Origin: Litorilituus sediminis
GTDB lineage: Bacteria; Pseudomonadota; Gammaproteobacteria; Enterobacterales; Alteromonadaceae
Assembly (NCBI RefSeq): GCF_004295665.1
Contig: NZ_CP034759.1
Location: forward strand, 1,240,001-1,304,000
DNA: 64,000 bases
Direction: 5' to 3'
Below, one piece after another: positions 52,161 through 62,181 of the stretch. The notes under the pieces were generated by a model, which worked only from the letters and a program-made list of their open reading frames with translations, had not been told where the DNA came from and ran no database searches. A program made the translations under genes and the position numbers. The stretch's first letter is position 1, and each line of letters starts with the position of its first letter.

Positions 52161-54818
52161 TTATTTTTTAGCTTTTGCAGGAGCCTTCTTCTTAACAGCT
52201 TTCTTTTTCGGCTGCTCTTCAACCCACTTGCCGTCAATATATTTTGCAGTCCAACCTGTTGCCTTACCGTCAACCTCAGTCATAACATACTGCTCTTTAC
52301 TTTTACGACTAAAGCGGACAATAGCTAAATTACCCTCTGCATCTTGCTCCGGCGCATCAGCTAAGTAATGAAATTTACTGGAAATTCTATCTCTAAAGCG
52401 TTTCAACTCAGCAACTTTCGGCGCTCTGGTCTCTCTTGAGCGTGGGAAAGTACTGGCCGCTAAAAAGATACCAGCCGCCCCATCTCTTAAAACAAAATGC
52501 GCATCAGACTTCTCACAGGCAAGTTCTGGTAACTGCACCGGATCTTCTTTCGGCGGCGCTGCTTCACCATTTGCCAGCAACTTACGAGTATTTTTACATT
52601 CCTCATTAGTGCAGTCGAAGTACTTACCAAAACGACCAGATTTCAGCTCCATATCTGACTGACAGCGATCACATTCTAAAACTGGGCCATCATAACCCTT
52701 AATTTTAAAAGTGCCCTGCTCAACTTCGATACCATCACAAACAGGGTTATTACCGCACACATGAAGCTTGCGCGTTTCATCTATTAAATAGCTATCCATC
52801 GCAGTATTACATTTACCACAACGATGCATTGCACGTAACGCTTCAGTTTCCTGATCTTCTGCCAGCACGCTAACCGCTTCTTCACCTGGCGTTAAATTCA
52901 TTGTCGTAGTACAACGCTCTTTTGGTGGTAAGGCATAACCAGAACAACCTAAGAATACACCTGTAGATGCTGTTCTAATACCCATTTTACGACCACAACT
53001 TGGGCAATCAATATCGGTTAATACTGGGCTATTGGTTGGCATGCCACCATCATTGGACTCTTTATTAGCCAGCTCTAAATTCTTACTGAAGTTTTTATAG
53101 AACTCATCCAGTACATCTTTCCAATTAACTTCACCATCAGCAATCGCATCCAGCTCTTGTTCCATATTGGCAGTAAAATCATAGCTCATTAAGTTTTCAA
53201 AACTAATTGATAAGCTATCAGTGACAATTTCACCCATTTTTTCAGCATAAAAGCGCTTTTTATCAAGACGAACATAACCCCTGTCTTGAATTGTAGAAAT
53301 AATAGAAGCGTAGGTTGACGGTCTACCAATCGAGCGTTTTTCTAGCTCCTTAACTAATGACGCTTCACCAAAACGAGCTGGTGGCTTAGTAAAGTGCTGA
53401 CTAGGCTCTAACTTATCTAAGGTTAGTTTCTCACCTACGGCTAAATCTGGCAGGTGCGTATCATCACCTTTTGCTAATTGTGGGTGAACTTTAGTCCAAC
53501 CATCAAACTGCATGACTCGCCCTTTCGCTTTTAGCTCAAAGTCTTGTGCGGTAATAGTTAATGTACTTACTGTGTATCGAGCTGCGGTCATTTGACAGGC
53601 AACAAATTGACGCCAAATCAGTTCGTACAACTTTTTAGCATCAGCATCAACGCCTTCAAGTAAAGCTGCTTCTAATTTTACATTTGATGGACGAATGGCC
53701 TCATGCGCCTCTTGTGCACCCGCTTTAGAACCATAAACCTTTGCTTTTTCAGGTAAGTAGTTATCACCAAAATTATCACTAATATAATCACGACACATTT
53801 GTACCGCATCTTTACTTAAATTAGTTGAGTCGGTACGCATATAGGTAATATGACCGGCTTCATATAAACGCTGCGCCAAGCCCATGGTACGCTTTACGCC
53901 ATACCCTAATTTTGTACTTGCCGCTTGCTGTAATGTAGAGGTAATAAATGGCGCTGACGGCGTACTTTTAGACGGTCTATCTTCACGCTTACTTACTTGA
54001 TAATTCGCTTTTGCTAATTTTTCTAGCGCTTTATTGGTATCCGCTTCATTACTTGGTTTAAAAGCACTACCATTTTCATGGGTTACAGCCAGCGCTAATG
54101 CTTCACCATCACTTGTATGTGTGTCAGCATGCACTTCCCAGAACTCTTGCGGATCAAAAGCTTTGATTTCTCGCTCACGCTCAACAACCAATTTAACCGC
54201 TACAGATTGTACTCGACCTGCTGATAAACCTCGCGCTACTTTTTTCCATAGCAGTGGGCTTACCATAAAGCCAACAACTCTATCTAAAAAGCGTCTTGCT
54301 TGTTGCGCGTTCACGCCCGGCATGCTTAATTCGCCCGGAGTCGAAAACGCCTGTTGAATTGAACTTTCTGTTATTTCATTAAATACGACGCGGCGAAACT
54401 TTTCATCTTCGCCACCAATAATTTCTTTTAAATGCCAAGCAATCGCCTCTCCCTCGCGATCCAAATCGGTTGCGAGATAGACAGTATCTGCTTTATCAGC
54501 CAGTTTCTTTAACTCAGTAACAACTTTTTCTTTGCCTGGTAATATTTGATAGTCTGCCTGCCAATCCTTTTCTGGGTTAATGCCCATACGATTAACTAAA
54601 GCTTGTTTATCACGCTTAGCTTTGTATTTAGCCTTGGCTTCCGGCGTCATTTTACGAACTTCTGCTGGAGACTTACTGGCTACTTTTTTGCCAGTACTGC
54701 TATGTGGTAAGTCACGTACATGACCAACACTCGACTTAACAATAAAGTCTTTTCCTAAGTATTTGTTAATTGTCTTCGCTTTAGCTGGCGACTCGACAAT
54801 AACCAGTGATTTTGCCAT
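52161..54818 (-). CDS. topA: DNA topoisomerase I
   Basis: An 885-residue type IA topoisomerase that relaxes negative supercoils. The Toprim domain (about 1-160) has [20 protein letters not shown] and [18 protein letters not shown]. The active-site Tyr is in [12 protein letters not shown] (about 325-330). Zinc-ribbon modules with paired Cys follow from about 590 ([42 protein letters not shown]), and the end is a basic Lys/Ala-rich tail. Full length. It is convergent with the small gene and divergent from the ureohydrolase. Confidence 0.98.
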   Translation of the reverse strand: MAKSLVIVESPAKAKTINKYLGKDFIVKSSVGHVRDLPHSSTGKKVASKSPAEVRKMTPEAKAKYKAKRDKQALVNRMGINPEKDWQADYQILPGKEKVVTELKKLADKADTVYLATDLDREGEAIAWHLKEIIGGEDEKFRRVVFNEITESSIQQAFSTPGELSMPGVNAQQARRFLDRVVGFMVSPLLWKKVARGLSAGRVQSVAVKLVVEREREIKAFDPQEFWEVHADTHTSDGEALALAVTHENGSAFKPSNEADTNKALEKLAKANYQVSKREDRPSKSTPSAPFITSTLQQAASTKLGYGVKRTMGLAQRLYEAGHITYMRTDSTNLSKDAVQMCRDYISDNFGDNYLPEKAKVYGSKAGAQEAHEAIRPSNVKLEAALLEGVDADAKKLYELIWRQFVACQMTAARYTVSTLTITAQDFELKAKGRVMQFDGWTKVHPQLAKGDDTHLPDLAVGEKLTLDKLEPSQHFTKPPARFGEASLVKELEKRSIGRPSTYASIISTIQDRGYVRLDKKRFYAEKMGEIVTDSLSISFENLMSYDFTANMEQELDAIADGEVNWKDVLDEFYKNFSKNLELANKESNDGGMPTNSPVLTDIDCPSCGRKMGIRTASTGVFLGCSGYALPPKERCTTTMNLTPGEEAVSVLAEDQETEALRAMHRCGKCNTAMDSYLIDETRKLHVCGNNPVCDGIEVEQGTFKIKGYDGPVLECDRCQSDMELKSGRFGKYFDCTNEECKNTRKLLANGEAAPPKEDPVQLPELACEKSDAHFVLRDGAAGIFLAASTFPRSRETRAPKVAELKRFRDRISSKFHYLADAPEQDAEGNLAIVRFSRKSKEQYVMTEVDGKATGWTAKYIDGKWVEEQPKKKAVKKKAPAKAKK

Positions 54819-55259
54819 AAATGTTAATAATCCTACGAAAAGGCGAAATTTTTTTTGCTTTTTTATTCATCAATGCAATTTTTCTAGCACAGTGCGAGCA
54901 AGCTAGCAGTGCAAGCGAAGAATTTAAAAAAAGCCTCTAAATGTTTATCTAATCAATGCATAACTATTTATAGGTATATCTATAAATATGCATGCTGACA
55001 AGTAATTATTTCAATACCTGTTGTCTGGCATTCACCTGTATACCGCTTTTAGCTATAATAGCCATAGTCAAATTTCTGCGGCAATCATAATAGACTTTAA
55101 CAAAAAAAATAAGGGAATTTTTTAATTATCCCGTTAAAAACCCTGAAACAGCTCAACAAATAGCATATAAATTCGAATATGAAAGGTATCTATTGATAGT
55201 TGTGCTTCAACGTTTGCCGCACCATTACAACAACCCGATAAAAGAGGCGAGAGTTTTAT
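54819..55259. other. Intergenic region between topA and the ureohydrolase gene
   Basis: A 441-bp AT-rich divergent region. It holds an inverted repeat with 9-bp arms, TATTTATAG and CTATAAATA, at 54965-54988, and GAGGCGAGAG before the downstream ATG. No gene was recognised. Confidence 0.5.
54965..54988. promoter_or_regulatory. Palindrome upstream of the ureohydrolase gene
   Basis: TATTTATAG and CTATAAATA are perfect 9-bp arms around GTATAT. It could be an operator; AT-rich palindromes also arise by chance in such DNA. Confidence 0.3.
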
Positions 55260-56381
55260 ATGAATAGCCAGTCACGGTCACTAACGACATCGTTTAAAGA
55301 TAAACTAGAAAATTGCTTATGCCCTCCTGGTAATGGCGTATTTACGGTAAATACAGCAAAAGAGCGTAAAGAGCAATTACATCAAGCAATCTTTGGCCAA
55401 GCTACCGATGTTGATACATTATGGAAAAACACCTTAAATCAACTTCCTGAGGCGTCTAATGCGGTAATTTTAGGTATAGCCTCTGATTGTGGCGGTGGTA
55501 TTTTACGTGGTGCCAACTGGGGGCCGTTATTTTTACGCTCTACTTTAATTGAAAACTATAGCGAGCTAAAAGCTTTTGATATGGGTGATGTAAGAGTGAT
55601 CCCTCACCTTTTAGCAGATAAATACTTAAACGAAGCAACAATTGCCAATTGCCGTAAAGCATTATACCAAGATGAAAACAGTAACTACTGCATCAGCCCG
55701 TTAAGCATTACCGAAGATGTATTACACGACTTCTACGCAGAATTCCCTGAGAAAGGTATTTTTGGTATTGGCGGCGACCACAGTATTAGCTACCCATTAA
55801 CTAAAGCTTATTTACAAGCGAAAAAGAAACAAGGTAAACGCGCGGCGATTATCCATTTTGATGCCCATACCGATTTATTGGTTGAGCGCTTAGGTATCGA
55901 TTTATGCTTTGGCTCATGGTGTACCCACATTTTAGATGATTTACATGAACACCATCATTTAATTCAAGTGGGTATTCGTTCTAGTGGTAAGCCAAAAAGT
56001 CACTGGGAGGACACTTTTGGTGTCAAACAGCACTGGGCTAATGAAGTAAAAGAGCAAGGCGTAGAAAAAACCATAGAGAATATCTTTGCCCAACTTGATG
56101 GTGAAAATATTGATGAGCTTTACGTTAGCTTTGACATTGACGCTATTGATGACAGCTACGCCAGCGCCACAGGAACTCCAGAACCAGACGGTTTAATGCC
56201 AGAAGAGGCAATGGCAATCTTAAAAGCTTTAGCAGCAAAATACCCTATTACCGGTGCTGACATGATGGAAATCGCCCCTTTTACTGATAGCTCAGGTCGC
56301 GGTAATGAAGCAAGGGATAAGACTTTATCTGTTGGTGCTGAAATTTCTGCGTTTTTACTTGAAGAAATGGCGAAGAATTAA
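55260..56381 (+). CDS. Ureohydrolase-family protein (arginase/agmatinase/formimidoylglutamase)
   Basis: A 373-residue enzyme of the binuclear manganese ureohydrolase fold. The metal-binding motifs are intact: GIGGDHSISYPLTKAY, IIHFDAHTDLLVERLG and YVSFDIDAIDDSYASATGTP. Members split the guanidino or formimino group of arginine, agmatine or formiminoglutamate. An N-terminal extension of about 85 residues (SFKDKLENCLCPPGNGVF) sets it apart from standard agmatinases. No hut, spe or arg genes are nearby, so the substrate cannot be fixed. Confidence 0.88.
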   Translation: MNSQSRSLTTSFKDKLENCLCPPGNGVFTVNTAKERKEQLHQAIFGQATDVDTLWKNTLNQLPEASNAVILGIASDCGGGILRGANWGPLFLRSTLIENYSELKAFDMGDVRVIPHLLADKYLNEATIANCRKALYQDENSNYCISPLSITEDVLHDFYAEFPEKGIFGIGGDHSISYPLTKAYLQAKKKQGKRAAIIHFDAHTDLLVERLGIDLCFGSWCTHILDDLHEHHHLIQVGIRSSGKPKSHWEDTFGVKQHWANEVKEQGVEKTIENIFAQLDGENIDELYVSFDIDAIDDSYASATGTPEPDGLMPEEAMAILKALAAKYPITGADMMEIAPFTDSSGRGNEARDKTLSVGAEISAFLLEEMAKN

Positions 56382-56454
56382 AGGTTTAGTAACTATCATA
56401 TGACAGTTATTAAAATTTAGTTAACATAGCTTAATAAAAAGGCTCAATATGCAT

Positions 56455-56485
56455 AACGCCATTCGTTTAAGAACGAACGGCGTTT
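56455..56485 (+). terminator. Terminator of the ureohydrolase gene
   Basis: AACGCCATTCGTT / AACGAACGGCGTT with one mismatch, loop TAAG, then TTTT. Confidence 0.82.
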
Positions 56486-56613
56486 TATATATTCGGTGCT
56501 TTAATTAGCACAAAATATGGATAAGATTCACACTTTATTTTTGTCTATAACTCTTTAAAAAATTCAGACATATAAACAGGCTACACTTTCAATGTCGCCT
56601 ATTATGCCCTCCA

Positions 56614-56644
56614 GAAGATCGTTCAATTAACTTAAACGATCTTC
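56614..56644 (-). repeat. Inverted repeat behind the Ig-repeat lipoprotein gene
   Basis: A 10-bp perfect stem GAAGATCGTT / AACGATCTTC with an 11-nt loop. It could form the mRNA end of the minus-strand gene. Confidence 0.45.
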
Positions 56645-56685
56645 ATTATCCATGAGCAGTATCCTATTTTCTAGAAAAATCCATT

Positions 56686-59319
56686 TTAGTTAGGGTTTCT
56701 GCAATCATCAGCACGACCAAATGGGCCATGACCGCCAATAAAACTTGCTGGCGGGTTATCTTCATTGGTTATATCTTCTGAATGTACAGGCAAAGTAAAC
56801 AATACATTAGCGGAGCTTTCAGTTCCACCTACTTTAGCTGTTACTATCAAGTCAATATTAGCCCAAGTAGCAAAAACTTCTGCATAAATTATATCAAACA
56901 GGACTCTACCTGTACTATCCGTTACAAACTCATGGGTAAAAACCCCTGCATTTTGATCAGTAACATTTACAATATTACCAGGGGTTAGATTACCATCGCC
57001 ATTAAAATCCTCGGTCCAATCTTCACCTTTGTCTATGCGACCATTTACAATTGCGCCTGGCAGACCAACAAGGCCATCTTCATTATCACAAATAGCGGTA
57101 TACTCTGGCGCATAGTGATCAAACTCTCCTTCATCTAATACTTTTACCCAATACCCCTTATAATAGTTTTTCGGAATTGCAGATACTGTCAAAGATACAC
57201 CTGATACAGGGTTTGAGTTAATGTCAGTAACAGAAATAGAGTACTGCTTATTATAAGTCGTCAAGTCTACTTGCTCAATTGAGTTACCAGTACCCAAAGC
57301 GATAAATAACTCTCTTTCTGCCACCGTGATATAGGCAGTATCTGTTACTTCTGGCGTATCTTTTACTGTCGCAATAATCTCTACACCATCCTTTGCAGAT
57401 ATATTATTTGAGGTATAAACAGTTGAAGCATTACCATTACTATCAGTTACCGCACTAGCAGGGAAAATAGAACCGCCACTTACATCGGTCAAGAAAAAGT
57501 CCACGGTTTTGTTTTTAACTAAATTGCCAGCAGCATCTCGAACAACAACAGATACAGTAGAAGTTTGACCATTAGGGCCAATTGAACTAGGTGATGTTTG
57601 TGCGATCAATGTCGCTGCATTATCTGCCACAAACTCAAACTCTAGCTGGTTGTTTAGCTCTATTGCTTTGCCATTTACGCTATCGGTACCAGTAAAAGTA
57701 ACGAGTGCTTTACCGGCATTGTTTGAGGTTATAGTGGCTGTCACCTTACCGTCTACCGTTTTTGCACTTGATGAAGATAAGGAACCGCGTGTAGAAGTAA
57801 AGCCAACATCAGTGCCATCTTCAACAGGAAGCCCGTCTCTTAACCAAGTCAAAGTTATAGAAGCTGTTTTTGACAATAAAACGTCAGGTACTTCTACTAC
57901 AGTTGGATCAACATTATTCGAGCCATCGCCAAATTCTGTGAATAAGAATGAATCAGCTTGAACACTTACACCCTGAGTAACTTCCGCTCCCAAAGCTGAA
58001 GCCACAATAGTATTAGTACCACCACTAGTACCGATCACTACAATTCTAGCTTGTCCGGTAAAGTCTGTTTGTACTGATTCGGGCAGTGTGATGTTTGCAA
58101 CATCTCCTGTTGGACTTTCTGTTGACTCATTTGTTAGAGAAAGTGATACTGTTGTATCTGAAATTGGTTTGCCGTCTGAGTCTAACACATTAATAATAAA
58201 TGTATTTTCATCATTAATAGCTAACGAGCTAGACCCTGTTAATGTGACTGTTGTGCCTACAACTTGCACGGTTACAGTATCAGATATTGAACCACTAGCT
58301 ACTGTAGCTGTAATTAAACGGTTTTCAGGCTCACCAACTGTAGTTAAGATCTTAAATGCCCGCCCCTCAGCGTTAGTAACATTTGAGCTTTCACCATTAC
58401 TGTCGACAAAATTCCCTAGTGATGCTTTCGCATTTGCAGAGAAAACAACTGGAACACCTTCAATCAAATTATTATTAGCATCTTTAGCTATTACTGTTAA
58501 TGTTATTTCATCAGCATCACTGGAGGCTAATTGTGGGCTACTTGTTAACAGCTTAAGTGTTGCAACATTTGGTGTTCCACCATCATTACCATCACCTAAA
58601 CTATTAAAAGTAGTAGTTGCTAGAGCATTTCCATCAATGCTTGCTGTAATTAAGCCTGCGCCTGCTTGACTTGCGGCAGTAATACTAATGGTAGCAATAC
58701 CTTCTGCATCAGTACTTGCTGTACCAGCTGAAGGAATAAATGATGCTAACTCTGTATTATCTATAGTAAATGTGATCAGCTGATCAGGCACGGGAACATC
58801 ATTTAAACGAATGCTAAATGTCAACACAGATGGGTTTGCAGCTGAAACTTCTGGATTCGATATTGTTAAAGATACTGCCAACTCATTAGGGCCTTCACCA
58901 CCACCTAAGCTCGTTAAGCCGATGCTAACAGGGTCAACATCTTCAACCGTTGCAGTAACACTAAGGCCACCTGTAATAGTGGTTGCTTTAACAACAATAG
59001 TAGCCACACCACTTGCATTAGTTACAGCAGTACCCGATTCTGGCGTAAATGAAGCCAAGCTATCATCTGATAAAGTAAAGGTAACTAATTTATTCGCTAA
59101 AGCAGAATCTCCTTCCGTTACCGTTGCGGTGATAGTTACATCATTTGTCCCCGATAAATCGCCATCAGATTTAGATAAAGTAATAACGATAGCATCTGGC
59201 TCTGGATCAGTTCCACCGCCACCACCTGTGAGATCGCCTCCATCTCCACCGCCACAGCCAACTAATGTCATCAATGACATCATTAGCATAGTAAAACTTA
59301 AACGTCGAAGTAACTGCAT
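56686..59319 (-). CDS. Surface lipoprotein with bacterial Ig-like (Big_1) repeats
   Basis: An 877-residue lipoprotein: signal peptide with lipobox TLVGC (Cys22), then a Gly/Asp-rich linker. From about residue 40 to 670 there are five or six repeats of about 100 residues, each with a pattern like NKLVTFTLSDDSLASFTPES and GVATIVVKA, typical of intimin/invasin Big_1 domains. The last 200 residues (from about 675) differ and contain DFNGDGNLTPG, a calcium-binding-loop-like motif, and end with Cys and FGRADDCRNPN. It is probably outer-membrane anchored, with a role in adhesion or surface structure. The ligand is unknown. Confidence 0.85.
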   Translation of the reverse strand: MQLLRRLSFTMLMMSLMTLVGCGGGDGGDLTGGGGGTDPEPDAIVITLSKSDGDLSGTNDVTITATVTEGDSALANKLVTFTLSDDSLASFTPESGTAVTNASGVATIVVKATTITGGLSVTATVEDVDPVSIGLTSLGGGEGPNELAVSLTISNPEVSAANPSVLTFSIRLNDVPVPDQLITFTIDNTELASFIPSAGTASTDAEGIATISITAASQAGAGLITASIDGNALATTTFNSLGDGNDGGTPNVATLKLLTSSPQLASSDADEITLTVIAKDANNNLIEGVPVVFSANAKASLGNFVDSNGESSNVTNAEGRAFKILTTVGEPENRLITATVASGSISDTVTVQVVGTTVTLTGSSSLAINDENTFIINVLDSDGKPISDTTVSLSLTNESTESPTGDVANITLPESVQTDFTGQARIVVIGTSGGTNTIVASALGAEVTQGVSVQADSFLFTEFGDGSNNVDPTVVEVPDVLLSKTASITLTWLRDGLPVEDGTDVGFTSTRGSLSSSSAKTVDGKVTATITSNNAGKALVTFTGTDSVNGKAIELNNQLEFEFVADNAATLIAQTSPSSIGPNGQTSTVSVVVRDAAGNLVKNKTVDFFLTDVSGGSIFPASAVTDSNGNASTVYTSNNISAKDGVEIIATVKDTPEVTDTAYITVAERELFIALGTGNSIEQVDLTTYNKQYSISVTDINSNPVSGVSLTVSAIPKNYYKGYWVKVLDEGEFDHYAPEYTAICDNEDGLVGLPGAIVNGRIDKGEDWTEDFNGDGNLTPGNIVNVTDQNAGVFTHEFVTDSTGRVLFDIIYAEVFATWANIDLIVTAKVGGTESSANVLFTLPVHSEDITNEDNPPASFIGGHGPFGRADDCRNPN

Positions 59320-59558
59320 ACAGCATCCCTATTTTGTTTTTCTTTGTTCATAATTAAACATATTAACCGATAAATAACAAAAAGGTACTGCTTAATGCAA
59401 AAAAAAGCGAAATAGTTTAGCGGCTTAAAAAAACTGCTTTCATTATTTGCCAATAAACTAGTTTTTAATCGGCTCTTTTATTGCTACTCTAACCAGCTTA
59501 TGGCTAGCTTTATATAGCCAAACTTAAAACTCAATCACTAACACAGTCAATAATAACT

Positions 59559-60920
59559 ATGAGTAACGAAAGTACGATTCAACCCGCAAATAAAAAAGCG
59601 AGTCTAACCACACGCATTGTTATCGGTATGATTGCCGGCATTTTAGTTGGTAGCTTTTTTCAATGGTTAATGCCTGATGGCTCAGACCTAGTTTTTAATC
59701 TTTATCTTTTTGAAATATCGGTAAAAGGGCTTTTTGTCGATGGTATTTTAGAAGTCATTGGGCAAATTTTTATGGCAAGCTTGCGCATGCTAGTTGTGCC
59801 GCTAGTGTTTGTATCATTAGTTTGCGGTGTCTGTTCACTAAAAGATACCAGCAAGTTAGGTAGAATTGGCGGCAAAGCCATTGCTCTCTATTTAGCCACC
59901 ACAGCAATTGCCATTAGTTTTGCTATTTTTATTGCTCTTATCATCGGCCCTGGTGAAGGCGTTAACATGCCAACAAGTAGCAGTTTTACTAGCCGAGAAG
60001 CACCATCACTAGCACAAGTTATTATTCAAATGTTTCCAACAAACCCATTTGCTTCTTTTGCCCAAGGAAACATGTTACAAGTAATTGTTTTTGCTCTACT
60101 CTTTGGTATCGCCATCGCATTATCAGGCAAAGCTGGTGAACGTGTTGCAGCAATGTTTGATGACTTAAGCGAAGTCATTATGCGCCTAGTAGCAATATTA
60201 ATGAATATTGCTCCTTATGGTGTATTTGCCTTGCTTGCCAGCTTATTTACTACGGTATCAATAGAGACCTTCGGTAAGCTTATTGTTTACTTTTTAGTAG
60301 TGCTATTTGTACTTATTTTACATGCAACCATTACCTACTCGGTTATTTTAAAATTACTTACCGGGCTAAACCCATTAATCTTTTTAAAGAAAATGCGCGA
60401 TGCAGCTATTTTTGCTTTTTCAACAGCAAGTTCAAATGCCACGATTCCAGTTACGCTTGAAACAGCAACACGCAAAATGGGTGTAAAAAATTCCATAGCC
60501 TCTTTTACTGTGCCATTAGGTGCGACAATCAATATGGATGGTACTGCCATAATGCAAGGTGTAGCTACAGTATTTATTGCACAAGTTTTTAGCCAAGATT
60601 TAACCTTAGCTGATTACTTAGCTGTAGTACTTACTGCCACTCTTGCTTCAATTGGCACTGCCGGTGTACCTGGGGTTGGCTTAATTATGCTAGCTATGGT
60701 TCTTGAGCAAGTTGGTTTGCCTGTAGAAGGTATCGCTTTAATTATTGGTGTTGATAGATTACTTGATATGACAAGAACGGCGGTAAATGTAACGGGTGAT
60801 TCTATGGTAAGTATTGTGGTTGCTAAAAGCGAACAGCAATTTGACAACGATATGTACCTTGATGAACAGGCAGGTCATACAATTGAAGATATCGATTTTC
60901 ACCATCTGAAAAACGACTAA
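59559..60920 (+). CDS. Dicarboxylate/amino acid:cation symporter (DAACS family)
   Basis: A 453-residue inner-membrane transporter of the glutamate/dicarboxylate symporter fold. Visible: LTTRIVIGMIAGILVGSFFQ, the first hairpin loop FSTASSNATIPVTLETATRK, NMDGTAIMQGVATVFIAQVF and the C-terminal hairpin with GTAGVPGVGLIMLAMVLEQV and DRLLDMTRTAVNVTGDSM. It moves acidic amino acids or C4-dicarboxylates with Na+ or H+; the substrate is not certain. Full length, with its own terminator shared with sohB. Confidence 0.93.
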   Translation: MSNESTIQPANKKASLTTRIVIGMIAGILVGSFFQWLMPDGSDLVFNLYLFEISVKGLFVDGILEVIGQIFMASLRMLVVPLVFVSLVCGVCSLKDTSKLGRIGGKAIALYLATTAIAISFAIFIALIIGPGEGVNMPTSSSFTSREAPSLAQVIIQMFPTNPFASFAQGNMLQVIVFALLFGIAIALSGKAGERVAAMFDDLSEVIMRLVAILMNIAPYGVFALLASLFTTVSIETFGKLIVYFLVVLFVLILHATITYSVILKLLTGLNPLIFLKKMRDAAIFAFSTASSNATIPVTLETATRKMGVKNSIASFTVPLGATINMDGTAIMQGVATVFIAQVFSQDLTLADYLAVVLTATLASIGTAGVPGVGLIMLAMVLEQVGLPVEGIALIIGVDRLLDMTRTAVNVTGDSMVSIVVAKSEQQFDNDMYLDEQAGHTIEDIDFHHLKND

Positions 60921-60943
60921 TCTGAATTAAACTTGTAGAAATC

Positions 60944-60967
60944 AAAAAAGGGCTTACGCCCTTTTTT
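60944..60967. terminator. Bidirectional terminator between the symporter and sohB
   Basis: AAAAAAGGGC / GCCCTTTTTT, perfect 10-bp stem, loop TTAC. Confidence 0.93.
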
Positions 60968-60996
60968 TGTAATCAATTTTTACCTAGTTTACTAAT

Positions 60997-62049
60997 TTAG
61001 CCTGGGTAAACATTATTTTTTTGAGTTAGTTTATTTAATACACTGTCTACAGTTAAGCTTGCAGCTTTTGAAAACTTCTCTGCTAAACCTTTTTTCAACT
61101 CATATTTAATTGCTACAACTTTATGTGTCTTATTTTTTTCTTGTAAATAATCGTCACTTGTTTGAATGGTATCTATCAATCCTAGCTCTAACGCTTTAGT
61201 ACCAAACCAGTGTTCACCAGTAGCAACTTTTGCCACATCAAGGCTTGGTCTGTGGGCACTAACAAAGTCTTTAAATAGCACATGAGTTTCTTCCAACTCT
61301 TCGGTAAACTTTTCTCTATCTTTATCCGTATTTTCACCAAACATGGTCACTGTGCGCTTAAATTCACCCGCAGTAAATTGCTCAAAGTCAACGTCATGCT
61401 TTTTAAGTAACTTATTAAAGTTAGGTAATTGCGCGATGACTCCAATAGAGCCTAAAATGGCGAAAGGTGCAGCAATGATATGATTGGCGACACACGCCAT
61501 CATATAACCACCACTTGCCGCTACTTTATCAACCGAAATAGTCAAAGGGATCTCATGCTGACGAAGTCTATCTAATTGTGATGAAGCTAAGCCATAACCA
61601 TGTACCATGCCGCCACCACTTTCAAGCCTTACAAAAACTTCATCATCTTTTGTTGCTACAGATAAGATTGCACTGATTTCTTCTCGCAATGAAGATACTT
61701 CTTTAGCATCAATACTGCCTTTAAAGTCCAGTACAAATAAATGTGGCTGTACAGGCACGTCTTCGTCAGATTTAGCGGCCTTTTTATCAGCCTTTGCTTT
61801 TTCTTTAGCGAGCTTTTTATCTTGCTTTTCTTTTTCTTTTAGCTCTTCTTTTGATAACAGTGCATGAACAATATCTTGTTCTACTTCATCAAACTGCTCC
61901 GAAAGATCAGTTATATCTAAATCACCCTTCTTATGTTTTTGCTTTATCGCAGATGCCGCGGCAACAGCTATTATTGCGATAATAGCCAAAACAAAGGTAA
62001 TGGTTTTTGCTAAAAACAAACCATAATCGTATAAAAATTCCAAAATCAA
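60997..62049 (-). CDS. sohB: Probable protease SohB (S49 family)
   Basis: A 350-residue membrane-anchored serine protease. There is one N-terminal membrane helix (about 8-32), a charged Lys-rich segment (about 65-100), then the S49 domain with LFVLDFKGSIDAKEVSSLRE, RLESGGGMVHGYGLASSQLD and VDKVAASGGYMMACVANHII, in which the Ser of ASGGY is the likely nucleophile. GEFKRTVTMFGENTDKDREK is also typical. It faces the periplasm; substrates are not well known. Confidence 0.95.
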   Translation of the reverse strand: MILEFLYDYGLFLAKTITFVLAIIAIIAVAAASAIKQKHKKGDLDITDLSEQFDEVEQDIVHALLSKEELKEKEKQDKKLAKEKAKADKKAAKSDEDVPVQPHLFVLDFKGSIDAKEVSSLREEISAILSVATKDDEVFVRLESGGGMVHGYGLASSQLDRLRQHEIPLTISVDKVAASGGYMMACVANHIIAAPFAILGSIGVIAQLPNFNKLLKKHDVDFEQFTAGEFKRTVTMFGENTDKDREKFTEELEETHVLFKDFVSAHRPSLDVAKVATGEHWFGTKALELGLIDTIQTSDDYLQEKNKTHKVVAIKYELKKGLAEKFSKAASLTVDSVLNKLTQKNNVYPG

Positions 62050-62135
62050 TATCCTATAAATAAAAACTGGCGATAATTTACCATGTAATAGAATGAGAAA
62101 AAATAATTCTTGTTATCAAATATTACAGACATAAA

Positions 62136-62159
62136 AAAGCCCAGTAGAAACTGGGCTTT
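62136..62159 (-). terminator. Terminator of the VolA-like lipase gene
   Basis: AAAGCCCAG / CTGGGCTTT stem with a 6-nt loop; on the minus strand a T run follows. Confidence 0.85.
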
Positions 62160-62181
62160 ACAAAAATTAAGTTAAGCTTAT

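Larger units (their letters stand above)
56382..56685. other. Convergent intergenic region with two hairpins
   Basis: A 304-bp region between the ureohydrolase and the Ig-repeat lipoprotein. It has a terminator at 56455-56485 and a second inverted repeat GAAGATCGTT / AACGATCTTC at 56614-56644 behind the lipoprotein gene, without a U tract. Confidence 0.6.

Noticed and set aside
54819..55259. A riboswitch or small RNA gene in the long gap
   Set aside because: No conserved riboswitch core, paired helices with linked loops, or terminator-linked structure could be seen; only a short AT-rich palindrome.
57650..59353. Long plus-strand frames (103, 193 and 180 codons) opposite the Ig-repeat gene
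   Set aside because: They are shadow frames caused by the Ser/Thr/Val-rich codon bias of the repeat protein; low-complexity translations and no start signals.
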